Shown here piece after piece: positions 20,642 through 31,303 of a stretch of 64,000 nucleotides of DNA. A program made the translations under genes and the position numbers. The notes under the pieces are model-generated. The model was not told the origin of the DNA and did not search any database. It saw nothing but the letters and a program-made list of their open reading frames with translations. The stretch covers positions 61,442,855-61,506,854 of the forward strand of contig OY978525.1 of assembly GCA_963854835.1 (NCBI GenBank), written 5' to 3'. Positions within the stretch are counted from its first letter, which is position 1; each line of letters begins with the position of its first letter. Origin of the DNA: Megamerina dolium. Its lineage: Eukaryota > Arthropoda > Insecta > Diptera > Megamerinidae.

Positions 20642-21149
20642 GAATTTTTTCGGAACTAAATTATCATGTATATAACAAACTCCAGAACTACATAATTCAA
20701 TTGTTTGATAGGAATTCAACTAAATTTGTTACATGCACATATCATGCTAAAGATCTAAGTAACGAAGAGGAAGTCTTTAGGAATATAAAACAGTACCATA
20801 AATTTGAAACAGGACATACATCAATGAAAATTACGAAGGACTTAAAAAACTCATTTATTTCCCTAACCTGAAAGCATTAATCCAAAAATTCATAAATAAT
20901 TGTGACAAACGAAATAATACATATTTATACTAAGTCAAAAGCAAATTTTTGACTTTCATTGATAGCTTTTCAAAATTTGCAACAGCTTTTTATTTGGAGG
21001 ACAGAAATAACCAAACAATTATAAAAAAATAATACTATACTGTCGCAGAAAGGACACTTCAAAAAATTAACTACAGATAACGAATTTAGGAGTATAAATA
21101 TAAAGGATTTCCTTAGAACCGAAGGAATAGAACTCCATCTTACCAAACC
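20642..21149 (+). pseudogene. Gypsy family A integrase, copy 1, 5' part
   Basis: The reading frames give the integrase zinc-finger region (KFETGHT..., FINNCDKRNN) and the first catalytic segment (DFH-type near 20955), with frameshifts and small deletions relative to copy 0. The copy is interrupted at 21149 by the RTE-related insertion and continues at 24453. Confidence 0.8.
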
Positions 21150-21317
21150 ATAGATGTCGGCTCAGCAGCCGACATCTATGCTGGGCAGTTGAAGCTGGTG
21201 ACGCGAATATATAGCCTATCCCTCCCAAATGTCAACCTCACCTTCAGCGGTACCCCCCGTTTAGAACAAGCGAGGCTCTGACGACCGAGTAAAGGCGGGA
21301 TAACCTTTCCATAGGCG

Positions 21318-22793
21318 ATGAGGAAATTCCTACGCCACGCCGGCCTGGAGGCGGACCGGCAGCCCCGGATTCAGGATCGGATGCAGAAGGCCAATCCCCT
21401 ACTCATCTTAAACCAACGGATTACAGAAACCAAAATAAACAAAGCAAATAATAAGGATTCCAACAAACTGGCGACGACATTTAGCATGAAAAAAGGATCA
21501 CGAATAGGAACATGGAACGTGCGCTCATTGCTAGAGCCAACTAAGATCTTACAACTGTGTAGGGAGTTCGAACGTTACCAACTGCTGCTACTCGGGCTGT
21601 GTGAAATCAGATGGGCAGATTCGGGTGAGTTTACAACTGCAACAGGCCAGAAACTCTTATTTTCGGGTAACAGTGCCAGTCAAAGAAGAGAAAATGGAGT
21701 CGGCTTTCTTCTCTCAAAGTCAGCGGCAGCGGCTCTGATAGATTGGAAAGCGCACTCTGACAGAATCATATCGTTAAGGTTGCGCACGAGGGCAAGGAAA
21801 ATTACGGTCGTTCAATGCTACGCGCCAACGAATGTTGCGGATATAGCAACCAAGGATGCGTTCTATGGTAGCTTAACGAAAGTAATGAGTGATATTCACG
21901 AAGGTGATATCGTCATCCTAATGGGTGACATGAATGCACAAGTGGGCTCTTGTAACCGGGGCCGTGAGAAAACTATGGGTCAGCACGGTTTAGGTATTCT
22001 CACGGAGAATGGTGAGCTGTTCACAGAGTTCTGTTCCGACCTCAGTCTTGTTATAGGAGGCTCATTATTCCACCATAAGCGCATCCACAAGGTAGCATGG
22101 ACATCACCGGACCGAGTCACCGAAAATCAAATTGACCACATTGCCATAAGCCATAAGTGGCGGGGCTCTCTCCTCGACGTGCGCAATAAGCGTGGTGCCG
22201 ATTTTGAAAGCGATCATCACCTCCTCACTGCGACAATCAGGCTCAGACTGGCTGCGGCTGGGAAGAGCTCTAATCATAAAGCGCAAAAAAAGTTCGACGT
22301 TGAGAAGCTAAAATGTCCTGTCACGCGCGAAAGATTTTCTGAATCGCTGGCGTCCGCTCTTTCTGTGCATGCTGACATTGACGATTGGCCGTACATAAAA
22401 CAAACCTTTGTAAAGGCTGCGGAAGAACACGTTGGTCACAAGATGAATAAACGAAAATGCTGGATATCGGATCGCACATGGGACTTGATAAGCGAACGTC
22501 GGATGGTGAAAAATCAGCTTAATTGCGCGAAGACTAGACAACGCAAAGCTCTTTTGCAGCAACGATACAGCTCGGTCGACAAGCAAATAAAGAAGTGTGC
22601 ACGAGAAGATAGGAGAAAATGGAGCGATCACTTAGCGGCCACAGCGCAGGCTACAGCAGAGACGTATTGCACCCAAGATCTATACCACACTATACGACAG
22701 CTAACAAACACCGCCTTTAAAACTTCCAAGCCGCTTAAAGACGAAAATGGAGTACTAACAACGTCCAAAGACAAGCAAATCCACATATGTTAG
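21318..22793 (+). CDS. APE-type endonuclease domain of RTE-related ORF (CFDP2-like), truncated
   Basis: The 491-codon frame starts at ATG 21318. Motifs of the exonuclease-endonuclease-phosphatase fold are in order: GTWNVRSLLEPTK (Asn), LLGLCEIRWADS (Glu), VVQCYAPTNVAD, ILMGDMNAQVG (Asp/Asn), TSPDRVTENQIDHIAIS and GADFESDHHLL (final Asp-His). The region after residue ~320 is the basic linker to RT. A stop at 22791 ends the frame where the full-length protein should run into RT, so this is the 5' part of a single broken ORF. Proteins of this kind are often annotated as craniofacial development protein 2-like, but here they belong to a transposon. Confidence 0.88.
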   Translation: MRKFLRHAGLEADRQPRIQDRMQKANPLLILNQRITETKINKANNKDSNKLATTFSMKKGSRIGTWNVRSLLEPTKILQLCREFERYQLLLLGLCEIRWADSGEFTTATGQKLLFSGNSASQRRENGVGFLLSKSAAAALIDWKAHSDRIISLRLRTRARKITVVQCYAPTNVADIATKDAFYGSLTKVMSDIHEGDIVILMGDMNAQVGSCNRGREKTMGQHGLGILTENGELFTEFCSDLSLVIGGSLFHHKRIHKVAWTSPDRVTENQIDHIAISHKWRGSLLDVRNKRGADFESDHHLLTATIRLRLAAAGKSSNHKAQKKFDVEKLKCPVTRERFSESLASALSVHADIDDWPYIKQTFVKAAEEHVGHKMNKRKCWISDRTWDLISERRMVKNQLNCAKTRQRKALLQQRYSSVDKQIKKCAREDRRKWSDHLAATAQATAETYCTQDLYHTIRQLTNTAFKTSKPLKDENGVLTTSKDKQIHIC

Positions 22794-24397
22794 TGCTATT
22801 ATGAGAAGTTATTGTCAGCGCCATCCGTTCAACCAATCGAGCCCTGTAGCTGCCAACGTCACACAGTTAAACGCGATATCCCCACCACATGCCCGGATTA
22901 GTTTGAGATAATAAGCGCGATCAAGACACTAAAAAATAACAAAGCTCCTGGACCTGACAACATCAATCCGGAGTTACTAAAAGCTGACCCCAAGCTTAGT
23001 GCTCGTATCCTGATGCCCCTATTAAAAAACATTCGGAGCTCAGAAAAAATACCATCCGAGTTGAAAGAAGGTACCATCATTCTTCTTCCGAAGAAAGGTA
23101 ATTTATCCGAGTGTAAAAATTGGAGAGGTATCGCGCTGTTAAGCATGATAAACAAAGTCGTAGCACACATAATTCACAGAAGGCTATCCAATTCACTGTT
23201 GCAGGGATTACGCAAAGAGCAAGCCGGCTTTCGCCCACGGTGCTCGTGCGTAGATCATGTAAACACCCTGAGAGTAATCGTGGAACAGCCAGTGGAGTGG
23301 CGGACACCCCTCTACATGTGTTTTATCGACTTCGAGAAAGCTTTCGATATTCTTAAACACGAAGCAATATGGAAGGCGCTCGCATGTAAAGGGGTGCCGG
23401 AAAAAATTATTAACATCATCAAAGAGCTGTACGCGGGCGCTAGTTGCCGCGTAAAACACGAAAATGCTATAAGCAATGGGATCAAGGTGCAAGCCGGAGT
23501 GAGGTAGGGCTGCGTACTATCTCCACTGTTGTTCAACCTAGTATTGGACTTAGTTATGCGGCAAGCTTGTGCAGTTAACAGAGGCATCTCCTGGAGTATG
23601 GGCGGCCACCTGGAAGATCTAGACTATGCTGACGATATTTGTCTGCTGGCGCATAAATTTTCGCACATATCAGCAAAATTGCAAGCGGTAAGTGACGCTA
23701 CAGCACACACAGGACTTAAAATCAATATCGCGAAGACCAAAGTTATGCGAATCAACACCTCCGAAACACAAGCTCTTCAGATTGCTGGCGTACCTTTGGA
23801 AGATGTAGACGAATTCTGTTACCTCTGTTATTTCCAAGACTGGCGGGTCATCAGTTGACATACGCAACCGTATATCGAAGGGTAGTGCTGCATTTGGTAT
23901 GCTAGACAAGGTATGTAGAGCGTCTTATATATCCAGGCATACGAAACTTAAGATATTCAACGCCAATGTGAAGTCTATAGTTCTGTATGGGTGCGAAACA
24001 TGGAATATCTCGTCGGGTGTACTACAGTCGCTGCAATCTTTTCTTAATCGCTGTCTACGTAGAATTATACGTGTATTTTGGCCCCAGGTCATAAGCAACA
24101 CTGAACTCTGGAATGTGACCAAACAAACACCAATCCACATCGAAATCCAACGTCGTAAGTGGAAATGGATCGGCCACACTTTGCGGAAACCCCACGGTGA
24201 CATAACGAGAACAGCGCTGGATTGGAACCACCAAGGCAGCCGCAGGCGCAGGGAGACCAGCCAATACTTGGAGACGGCAAGTTGAAGCAGAAGCGAAAAA
24301 AGCAGGCCATTCATGGAGCGCAATTAAATTCCTAGCTCTAGATAAAAGAAGTTATAATTTGTTTATTGAGGCCCTATGCTCTACTTAGGAGCCAAGG

Positions 24398-24400
<3 letters not shown>
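22794..24400 (+). pseudogene. RT part of the RTE-related element
   Basis: A short frame gives KNNKAPGPDNINPELLK near 22940. The frame at 23013-23507 has GTIILLPKKGNLSECKNWRG, QAGFRPRCSCVDH and CFIDFEKAFDILK. It is ended by TAG at 23505-23507 where GVRQGC is expected (a CAG to TAG change), and continues with CVLSPLLFNL and DLDYADDICLLAH (YADD). A frameshift near 23825-23830 leads to the C-terminal frame (23899-24285) with NANVKSIVLYGCETW and WKWIGHTLRKP. At least three lesions make it inactive. Confidence 0.88.
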
Positions 24401-24452
<52 letters not shown>

Positions 24453-24455
<3 letters not shown>

Positions 24456-24660
24456 CCAAATCTAACAGCCATACCGGCAACGCCGATATTGAACGATTAC
24501 ACAGTACTCTCAGTGAGAAAATAAGAACCCTTACAATAGAAGCTAGAAATTTTAATATCAACGACAAAATGAGCAAAGCAATCGAATTTTACAATAGCAG
24601 TTATCATTCAGCAATAAAAGAGACACCAAAATGCAATAAACAATCTCAATAAGCAAATTT
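24453..24660 (+). pseudogene. Gypsy family A integrase, copy 1, 3' part
   Basis: It resumes with SNSHTGNADIERLHST (catalytic Glu) after the insertion and proceeds through the same C-terminal integrase sequence as 15014-15120, ending in the same stops. Confidence 0.8.
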
Positions 24661-25570
24661 CAATAAACACACACTTCAATGACACATTAATCAAGCTAAA
24701 AGAAATCATTTAACAGGATAGGAATAAAATACTTGATAACTTCAGCAGCCTTAAAAGCAATAACAATGAACTTTACGAGCAGGCTCTACTCATTGACTTC
24801 ACACTAAAGTATAAAATATTTCAAGACAACGTTGAGCACATTCAAGATAATATAGCATCATCAAGACTAGGAACAGTCCATAGCAACCTCTTGACAAGTG
24901 AGGAGATAGACAAACTAGACATGAACCTTCAAAAGTTACAGAAAATACATCTTGGAACTATAATTGACAATACAAATAAAATTGTACCTAAAGGTACCTA
25001 AAACAATGTTAACTCTACCAAAAATACTACTAATGCCAATAGGGAACTCTTTAAATTTTGAATTTCTGTTTAATAAACAATAAATAATTAAATACAAAAA
25101 TGAATCGTATCTCTTGAAAAGAAAATAGACATAAAACATTTAAAAATTTGTAATAATTGTATTCTTAAGAAAAATTGCATTAGAATTTTTTAATGCATCG
25201 GAAATAATTAATGTAAAATAAGTAGCGGTAACTTTCTCCCAAATATTAATAATTGTACAATAATAATTGGCAATAATAATTTTAGTAATAACAAAATAAC
25301 ATTCAAACAAAGTTTTGCAATAGAATCAGAAGTAGATAACATAAAAAATATGAATAAAGAACTAATTTTTCATGATGTAATACTTAACGAAATAGAAAAT
25401 ATAAATTTAATAAAAGAAGTCAAAAACGAGAAAAATCAGAAGTTTGTGTATGGAGAAATATACACAATATGCATTATTATTATCAGTTTAATTTTAATAA
25501 TCATAACCATCAAAAAAAGAAACGGAATGCAAAAAAAAATATTATAACGACTTCATTCTAAGGAGGGAGA
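24661..25570 (+). pseudogene. Decayed env-like region and polypurine tract, copy 1
   Basis: The sequence is nearly identical to 15140-16045. It carries broken pieces such as ELYEQALLIDFTLKYKIFQ and a C-terminal 65-codon frame (25350-25547) ending in a hydrophobic segment ICIIIISLILIIITIKK that looks like a membrane anchor. One base difference gives this copy a longer C-terminal frame than copy 0. The env-like assignment rests on position (between integrase and LTR) and pattern. Stops in all frames rule out function. Confidence 0.72.
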
Positions 25571-26975
25571 AGTTACGTCAAAGCCTACACTGTTCCCCAT
25601 AAAAGTTTATTGACATAAGCCAATAAACATAGGAATATGATTCTACTTATAATTTAACAATATTAATATATTTCGTTATAACAATAAAATTCCAATCAAC
25701 CTAATTTAGCAATATCAACACATTTTGTAATAAGTACTTCAAAACCACTGTTTCCCATAAGAGTTAACTGACATAAGTCAATAAACTTAGAAATATGTAT
25801 AACATTATTTGCAATCAAACAATGTTAATGCATTTTGTAATAATTGTGTGTGCGATAGATGCCGGTGGGCTCATACCTTGGTTGAGTTGTACCGATGTAT
25901 TTGCAATTACCGACTGCTTCTTGCGTTCTAATAAAATTAAAGAAATAATAAATTATAAAAATATAATTAAAAATCTACTTGATAATGTTTTCGGGGTTGT
26001 TGATGTTTTCGGGTAACGTAATTGTCCGGCTTCATCTTTTCCAATTGCAAACTATTGCAGTTGATGACTGATGTCAAATCTTGCTGATATTGCCGCTATT
26101 GCTGTGGATTTTCTTCCATTTGTTCTGATGTATAATTGTTGTTGTTGTTGTTACGTTGATGTGATGGTGCTGCTGCTGCTACTTGCTGTTGCTGTTGTAT
26201 TTGCATCAGCACACTTTTTATCACATTTTAAATGGTTAAGCCTTTCGTTTGTGGCCAATACCATTGTTCAAAATATATGTTTAAACCAAATTGTGATTTA
26301 TTTAATTAATTTGGTTATCGAGAGAAATTCCGTGTTGAGACGGAAGGGAATGCACGTAAATTGCAAACTAATGGTTTCTTATGTACATATATACCATTTT
26401 GTACGAAGAAAAAAAAAACACGAGATATACTTTTATACGTTTATGTATATTGTTTATTACGATAAACCTCGTGGTATATATAAACGTCACTAATTTAGTA
26501 CTAACTAACTAAGTTATTGTTATTAAATTGACTATGTTCCACAATTGGACATTTTTAAAGATATAATTTTATATAAAAATGAGATATATATATAAATGAA
26601 CAAAAATGCGCGCACTGTTCGTGTCTGGAAAAATAAGTAAGAGTGAAAAAAAAGAAGAACAAGAACAGACGAACCGACTGCTGACTGACCAAGTCAGAGT
26701 TGCCTTCGTCTTCTATAAAGGTGACAACAGACAATGCGAGTGATATAATTTTCTGGCGTAGACAATAATAATAAAACTCTATTCGTTAGCAAAAAATTTT
26801 AGCCAACGAAGACAAGACATAAGAGAAAGAAAAACAATATTGTAAAGTTACGTTATAGCAATTAAGCATTTGTAAAATTAGTCTTGATCTAGCAATCAGA
26901 ATATAAAGAATAAATAAACGGTTGAAAAAATTGAAAAAATTTATTTTTATTTTGAATAAGATCCTAAGGTTGAGA
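25571..26975 (+). repeat. Gypsy family A LTR shared by copies 1 and 2
   Basis: Same start (AGTTACGTC after AAGGAGGGAGA) and the same TATA and AATAAA signals as 16046-17345. It differs by a ~100-bp extra block near 25797-25925 (TATTTGCAATCAAAC to TGCTTCTTGCG) and scattered substitutions. The right end is again approximate. Confidence 0.7.
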
Positions 26976-27299
26976 TTTTTTTTATATATTATGAATCATA
27001 AGATTCATAAGTGAACAAACAACAAACGGGACAAATACTAAACAATTTGTGAGAACCACCTCGAATCGCAAATGAAACAGATTCTGAAGAACTTGTAAAA
27101 ACAACCGCGAAATCCAAGGATTTTGTGAAACACTAAACAAAAAATTGTAAAAAAAACTGCGAAAAATCTACAGATTTTTGTGAAGTGTTAACAAACAAAA
27201 AATAATAATAATAACGCAAAGTATAAAATAATTAAATGGCTAAAACAAACAACGAAAGAAAAAAAAGAACTAAAATAAATAAATAAATATGTGGCACTT

Positions 27300-27320
27300 A
27301 AAGCCCCAAAGGGCTCATTG
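27300..27320 (-). repeat. 21-bp block identical to SINE tail, copy 2
   Basis: Second instance of the block at 17668-17688, 9,632 bp downstream. Confidence 0.75.
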
Positions 27321-27355
27321 AACTAGAAATTGAAAATTCAAACTCAGCTAGTGAC

Positions 27356-28339
27356 TTGCCTAATAACGAAGTGCAAAATACAACAATTTCCAAGATGCCA
27401 ATACAAAGCGAAGTTCAACAAGGTCATCAACAAGGACTATCATTAAGCGAAATTATAAAGGATGCCCAACGCATCAAAGAATTTAGAGGCGATAATTCGT
27501 ACACCCTAACATCCTTTTTAAAAGAAGTTGACACGATTCTTACACTGCTCAACAATGATCCGGATGTCAAACAATACGTGTACAACAGAGCAATCATAAA
27601 TAAAATACAAGGAGGAAGTTTACATGTTATAACGACTTTAGGAACAAATACATCGTGGGAAGAAGTGAAGCATACCCTTATATAACCCTTAAGAAACATA
27701 CCATCAATTATACCAGAAAGCATTCTCAACGGTAAATCTAAACTAAACGAGAAATATGAATATGATACAAGTAAACCCGAAGAATTCAAATCTTCAAATA
27801 ATTAATTTATCATATTAAAAACTTTTCTCGATAATATAAACGTAAACTTGCCATCAGTAGTTATTAATAGTGGAGCTAAGAAGATTCGAGATGCTTATAA
27901 TCACTTAGAAACAAATGGTTTACTAAAAGATGAAAGATCTAGAAGATCAAAAACAAAAAAATGATCACCAAGAATATTATCAGAGATTTTATCCAAATTA
28001 CAACAATCCACAAAGACAGAATTATAACTACAATACTAACAGACAACATCAGAGTTTGGACAACCAACAATATAATACACAGCATAGAAACAACAATAAC
28101 TCAAGTTAATATAGATAAAATAATAATAACTCAGGTCAATATAGACAAAATAACAATAACGTAGGTCAATACAGACAAAATAACAATAATTCAGGTCAGT
28201 ACAGACAAAGCAGTAATTATCCAAGCCAATACAGGCAGATTTCAAGACAGTTTAGAGATCCTGCGGGGCAAAACCAGAGGCACTTTAACACTCAAAATAA
28301 TATAGAACCGATGGATATCGATTACGTTGAAGAAGCGAA
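27356..28339 (+). pseudogene. Gypsy family A gag, copy 2
   Basis: This is an almost base-for-base copy of 17724-18707, including the stop after the first 110 codons and the 30-bp repeat array (28102-28240). Visible differences are single substitutions, for example near 27807 and 27851. The shared lesions show that both copies descend from one already defective unit. Confidence 0.78.
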
Positions 28340-29716
28340 TTGTCAACCATATCGATCCTAAATGAAAACCTATTACCACAATATAAAAGAATACTATTAC
28401 CTAATCCAATAAAATGTCGAACCGTAAATGGAGATATATTAATAACATACGAAATAATAACACCTTTACCAAAAGAGTTTAATAAGGATGCCCTCATGGC
28501 ATGGAAATTAACATATTTAGGAAATAAAGATTTCGACGGAATATTAGGCCAAAACCTTCTAAAACCTTTACAAGCAATCATAGATATGGAAACACAGTCA
28601 CTTACAATCAATGGACAAAATATAAAATTTAAGGACTGCTTCCCATATAAATACGAAGAAGCCCATAAACTGGAGTTTGTTAATGACGACATAACGGAAT
28701 TTGAAACCCTTTTCAAAGATATTAATCCTCCAGAAAAAGAGGGATTAGAGAAAATAATAGCATCAAATACGGACTTGTTTTTCCTCGAAGGCGACCAATT
28801 AGCCAATACAACAGCAGGACAGCACGAAATAATTACGGCAATAGATGCAAATACACGAACAGGAAATTAACAGACAAATAGAAGAAATGCTTACGTGAGG
28901 AATAATTAGAGAAAGCAATTCACCGTATAATAGTCCTCTATGGATAGTACCAACGAAAAAAGAAATGGAGATTAGTGGTGGACTACAGAAAACTAAAATT
29001 TATTTTACAACTTTGGACCTTGCAAAAGGCTTTCATCAAATTCAAGTTAAAAAAGAAGACAAGAAGAAAACAGCATTTTTTACACCACAGGGACTTTACA
29101 AATTCATACGAATGCCTTCCGGATTAAAAAACGCCCTCTCAACATTTCAAAGAATGTTGAATAGGGTTTTAAAAGAATACATAAATAAAATTTGTGTAGT
29201 TTATATGGACGACATCCTTATATTCAGCACATCCATAGGAGAGCATATGCAAAGCATTGAAAAAATTTTTTTTAAATTACGCGACCATCATCTGAAGGTA
29301 CAATTCGATAAATGCAATTTCTTCAGAAAATAAACAGAATTCTTAGGGCATGTAGTGACACCTGAAGGCGTCAAACCAAATCCTAACAAAGTCAATAAAA
29401 TACTGAATATAAATATACCCCACACCCCTAAACAAATTAAATCGTTTTTAGAAGCAGTTGGATACTACCGGATATTCATAAGGGATTTCACTAAGGTAGC
29501 ACTACCTTAGTGAACCAATGACCCAATATTTAACAAAGGGAACAAAAATCGACTTGAATAATGCTAATTATATCTTGGCATTCGAAAATATTAAGACAAT
29601 AATAACAGAAGCCCCGGTTCTTAAGTATCCGGATTTCAATAAAAAATTTAAATTGGTGACCAACGCAAGGGATTTTTCGATCGGTGCAGTTCTACAACAA
29701 GATGATATTCCCATTA
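28340..29716 (+). pseudogene. Gypsy family A pol, copy 2, truncated in RNase H
   Basis: It repeats the protease/RT N-terminal frame (28340-28870), the RT core (28965-29333, VYMDDILIFS) and the palindrome insertion (29487-29514), with the same stops as copy 1. RNase H begins (TNARDFSIGAVLQQDDIPI) but the family sequence ends at about 29716, where unrelated sequence starts. The integrase, env-like region and right LTR of this copy are missing. The loss is in the same domain where copy 0 has a deletion, but the breakpoints differ. Confidence 0.85.
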
Positions 29717-29959
29717 AGCCGTATTATTTTTTTTTGGTCTTTCGACAAAATTGTCTCGCACCGATTGATAAGCTTTTGTTTTTGCAATACTGAGTCTAGC
29801 AATCACAAAACTGCCTGAAAAGTTTATTTAATCCTAGCTTTTTAACGCCATCTAGCGTAACCCGATCACACTTATACAACACGAGATACAGATTACGAAA
29901 GCCATCTATTGGAAAAAATTTGGAAAAATTGGAATTGGAAAAATTGGATTTCATTTTAC
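29717..29959. other. Unassigned sequence right of the gypsy A array
   Basis: A T-run, CGCCATCTAGCG and repeated GGAAAAATTGG motifs (29910-29950) occur. There is no coding frame and no recognised element. Confidence 0.35.
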
Positions 29960-30170
<211 letters not shown>

Positions 30171-30171
30171 C

Positions 30172-30331
30172 CCATCCCACATTCCACTTGTCTTTATCGT
30201 CGCACATGTGTGAGATAAGATTTGACTCAGTCAGTGTTTCGCCGAATGCTGTCTCCAGCTCTGTTCGCTCATTGGTAAAACAAGGGCAATGAAATAGAAC
30301 ATGCGAGTATTTTTCTGGGCATGTTAGACAG
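30172..30331 (-). pseudogene. R1-clade ORF2 C-terminal tail, separated by an RTE insertion
   Basis: The minus strand reads [20 protein letters not shown], then [20 protein letters not shown] and [13 protein letters not shown], the Cys/His tail of R1-type ORF2. It is followed directly by the (TA)n tract with no stop codon or 3' UTR, so the 3' end was lost or replaced. It connects with 31304 onward: GTTAGACAG is duplicated at 30323-30331 and 31295-31303 around the RTE insertion. Confidence 0.82.
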
Positions 30332-31294
30332 TAACAATGTCTGAGTTCGGTATTCCTGCAAAGCTCATTCGACTTTGTAGAATGACACTGCATAACTCCC
30401 GTTGTGCAGTGAAAATTGGGAAGGACCTCTCCGCACTGTTTAATACCGAACGGGGTTTCAGACAAGGTGATTCGTTATCGTGCGACTTCTTCAATCTTAT
30501 TATGGAGAAAATAATACGAGCTGCTGATCTACGACATAATGGCACTATCTTCAACAAAAGTGTCATGCTGTTAGCGTATGCCGACGATATTGACATAATC
30601 GGCATGAACACGCGAGCAGTCAGTGCAGCATTCTCAGAGTTGGAAAGAGAGTCGCGTCGGATGGGTCTCACGGTGAATGAGGGCAAGACGAAGTATCTAG
30701 TGTCAACAAACAAAGAGTCCCGGCGTCTTGGACAGCACGTCACTGTTGACAACTACGCTTTTGAAGTAGTAAGGGACTTTGTCCCTGGGCTGAGTAAGCA
30801 ATTGAGAAGTCGAGCCCTCTCTCGAAGAACGAAAACTACACTCTACAAGTCTCTCATCATGCCTGTCCTAACATATGGCGCTGAAGCCTGGACAATTTCC
30901 ACCTCGGATGAGCGAATGCTTGGAGTTTTCGAGAGAAAAGTCCTACGCAAGATCTTTGGACCTATTTGCGTTGGTAGCGAGTACCCAATAAGGTACAACC
31001 ATGAGCTGTACGAGCTGTATGCCGATATTGACATAGTAAAGCGCATCAAAATCCAGCGGCTGTGCTGGCTAGGTCATGTCGAGCGAATGGAAGAACACGC
31101 TCCAGCTAAGAAGGTGTTATATTCGGAACCCGTTGGAGGACGACGCAGAAGAGGAAGACCAAACCTCCGGTGGAAAGACCAAGTACTGGAGAACCTGACG
31201 GCGCTTGGAATTTCTAACTGTTACATGTAACATGTTATTTTCGGCCTAAATCGATATTCGGTTGTTATGGCCACATAAGTAAGTAAGTAAGTAA
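30332..31294 (+). mobile_element. RTE-clade element, 5'-truncated (RTE copy 2)
   Basis: A 297-codon frame (30337-31230) starts [15 protein letters not shown] and carries [31 protein letters not shown], the thumb region and RRRRGRPNLRWKD. An in-frame deletion of ~28 residues after EVVRDF removes the segment that other copies have (YFGTSINSSNDVS to CYF), and another deletion removes the last residues. A four- to five-unit TAAG tail ends the element. The 9-bp target duplication GTTAGACAG flanks it. Unlike the other copies the frame is open, although the protein lacks the endonuclease and the start of RT. Confidence 0.92.
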
Positions 31295-31303
31295 GTTAGA
31301 CAG

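Larger units (their letters stand above)
21150..24452 (+). mobile_element. RTE-related non-LTR element with CFDP2-like endonuclease
   Basis: The 3.3-kb element is inserted in the integrase of gypsy A copy 1. The target duplication TTACCAAA is at 21140-21147 and 24453-24460, extended to 10 bp with one mismatch; the empty site is at about 9460-9469 in copy 0. It starts with a perfect hairpin (21150-21179), has a G+C-richer ~170-bp 5' UTR, an endonuclease frame, a broken RT frame, and ends in a (TA)n tail of about 50 bp (24401-24452). The gene order EN then RT without RNase H and a microsatellite tail fits RTE-like groups. Its proteins differ clearly from those of the other RTE family in this window. 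Confidence 0.88.

Noticed and set aside
21318..22793. Host gene craniofacial development protein 2
   Set aside because: The endonuclease is followed by an RT in the same element with target duplication and a microsatellite tail, so it is a transposon protein.
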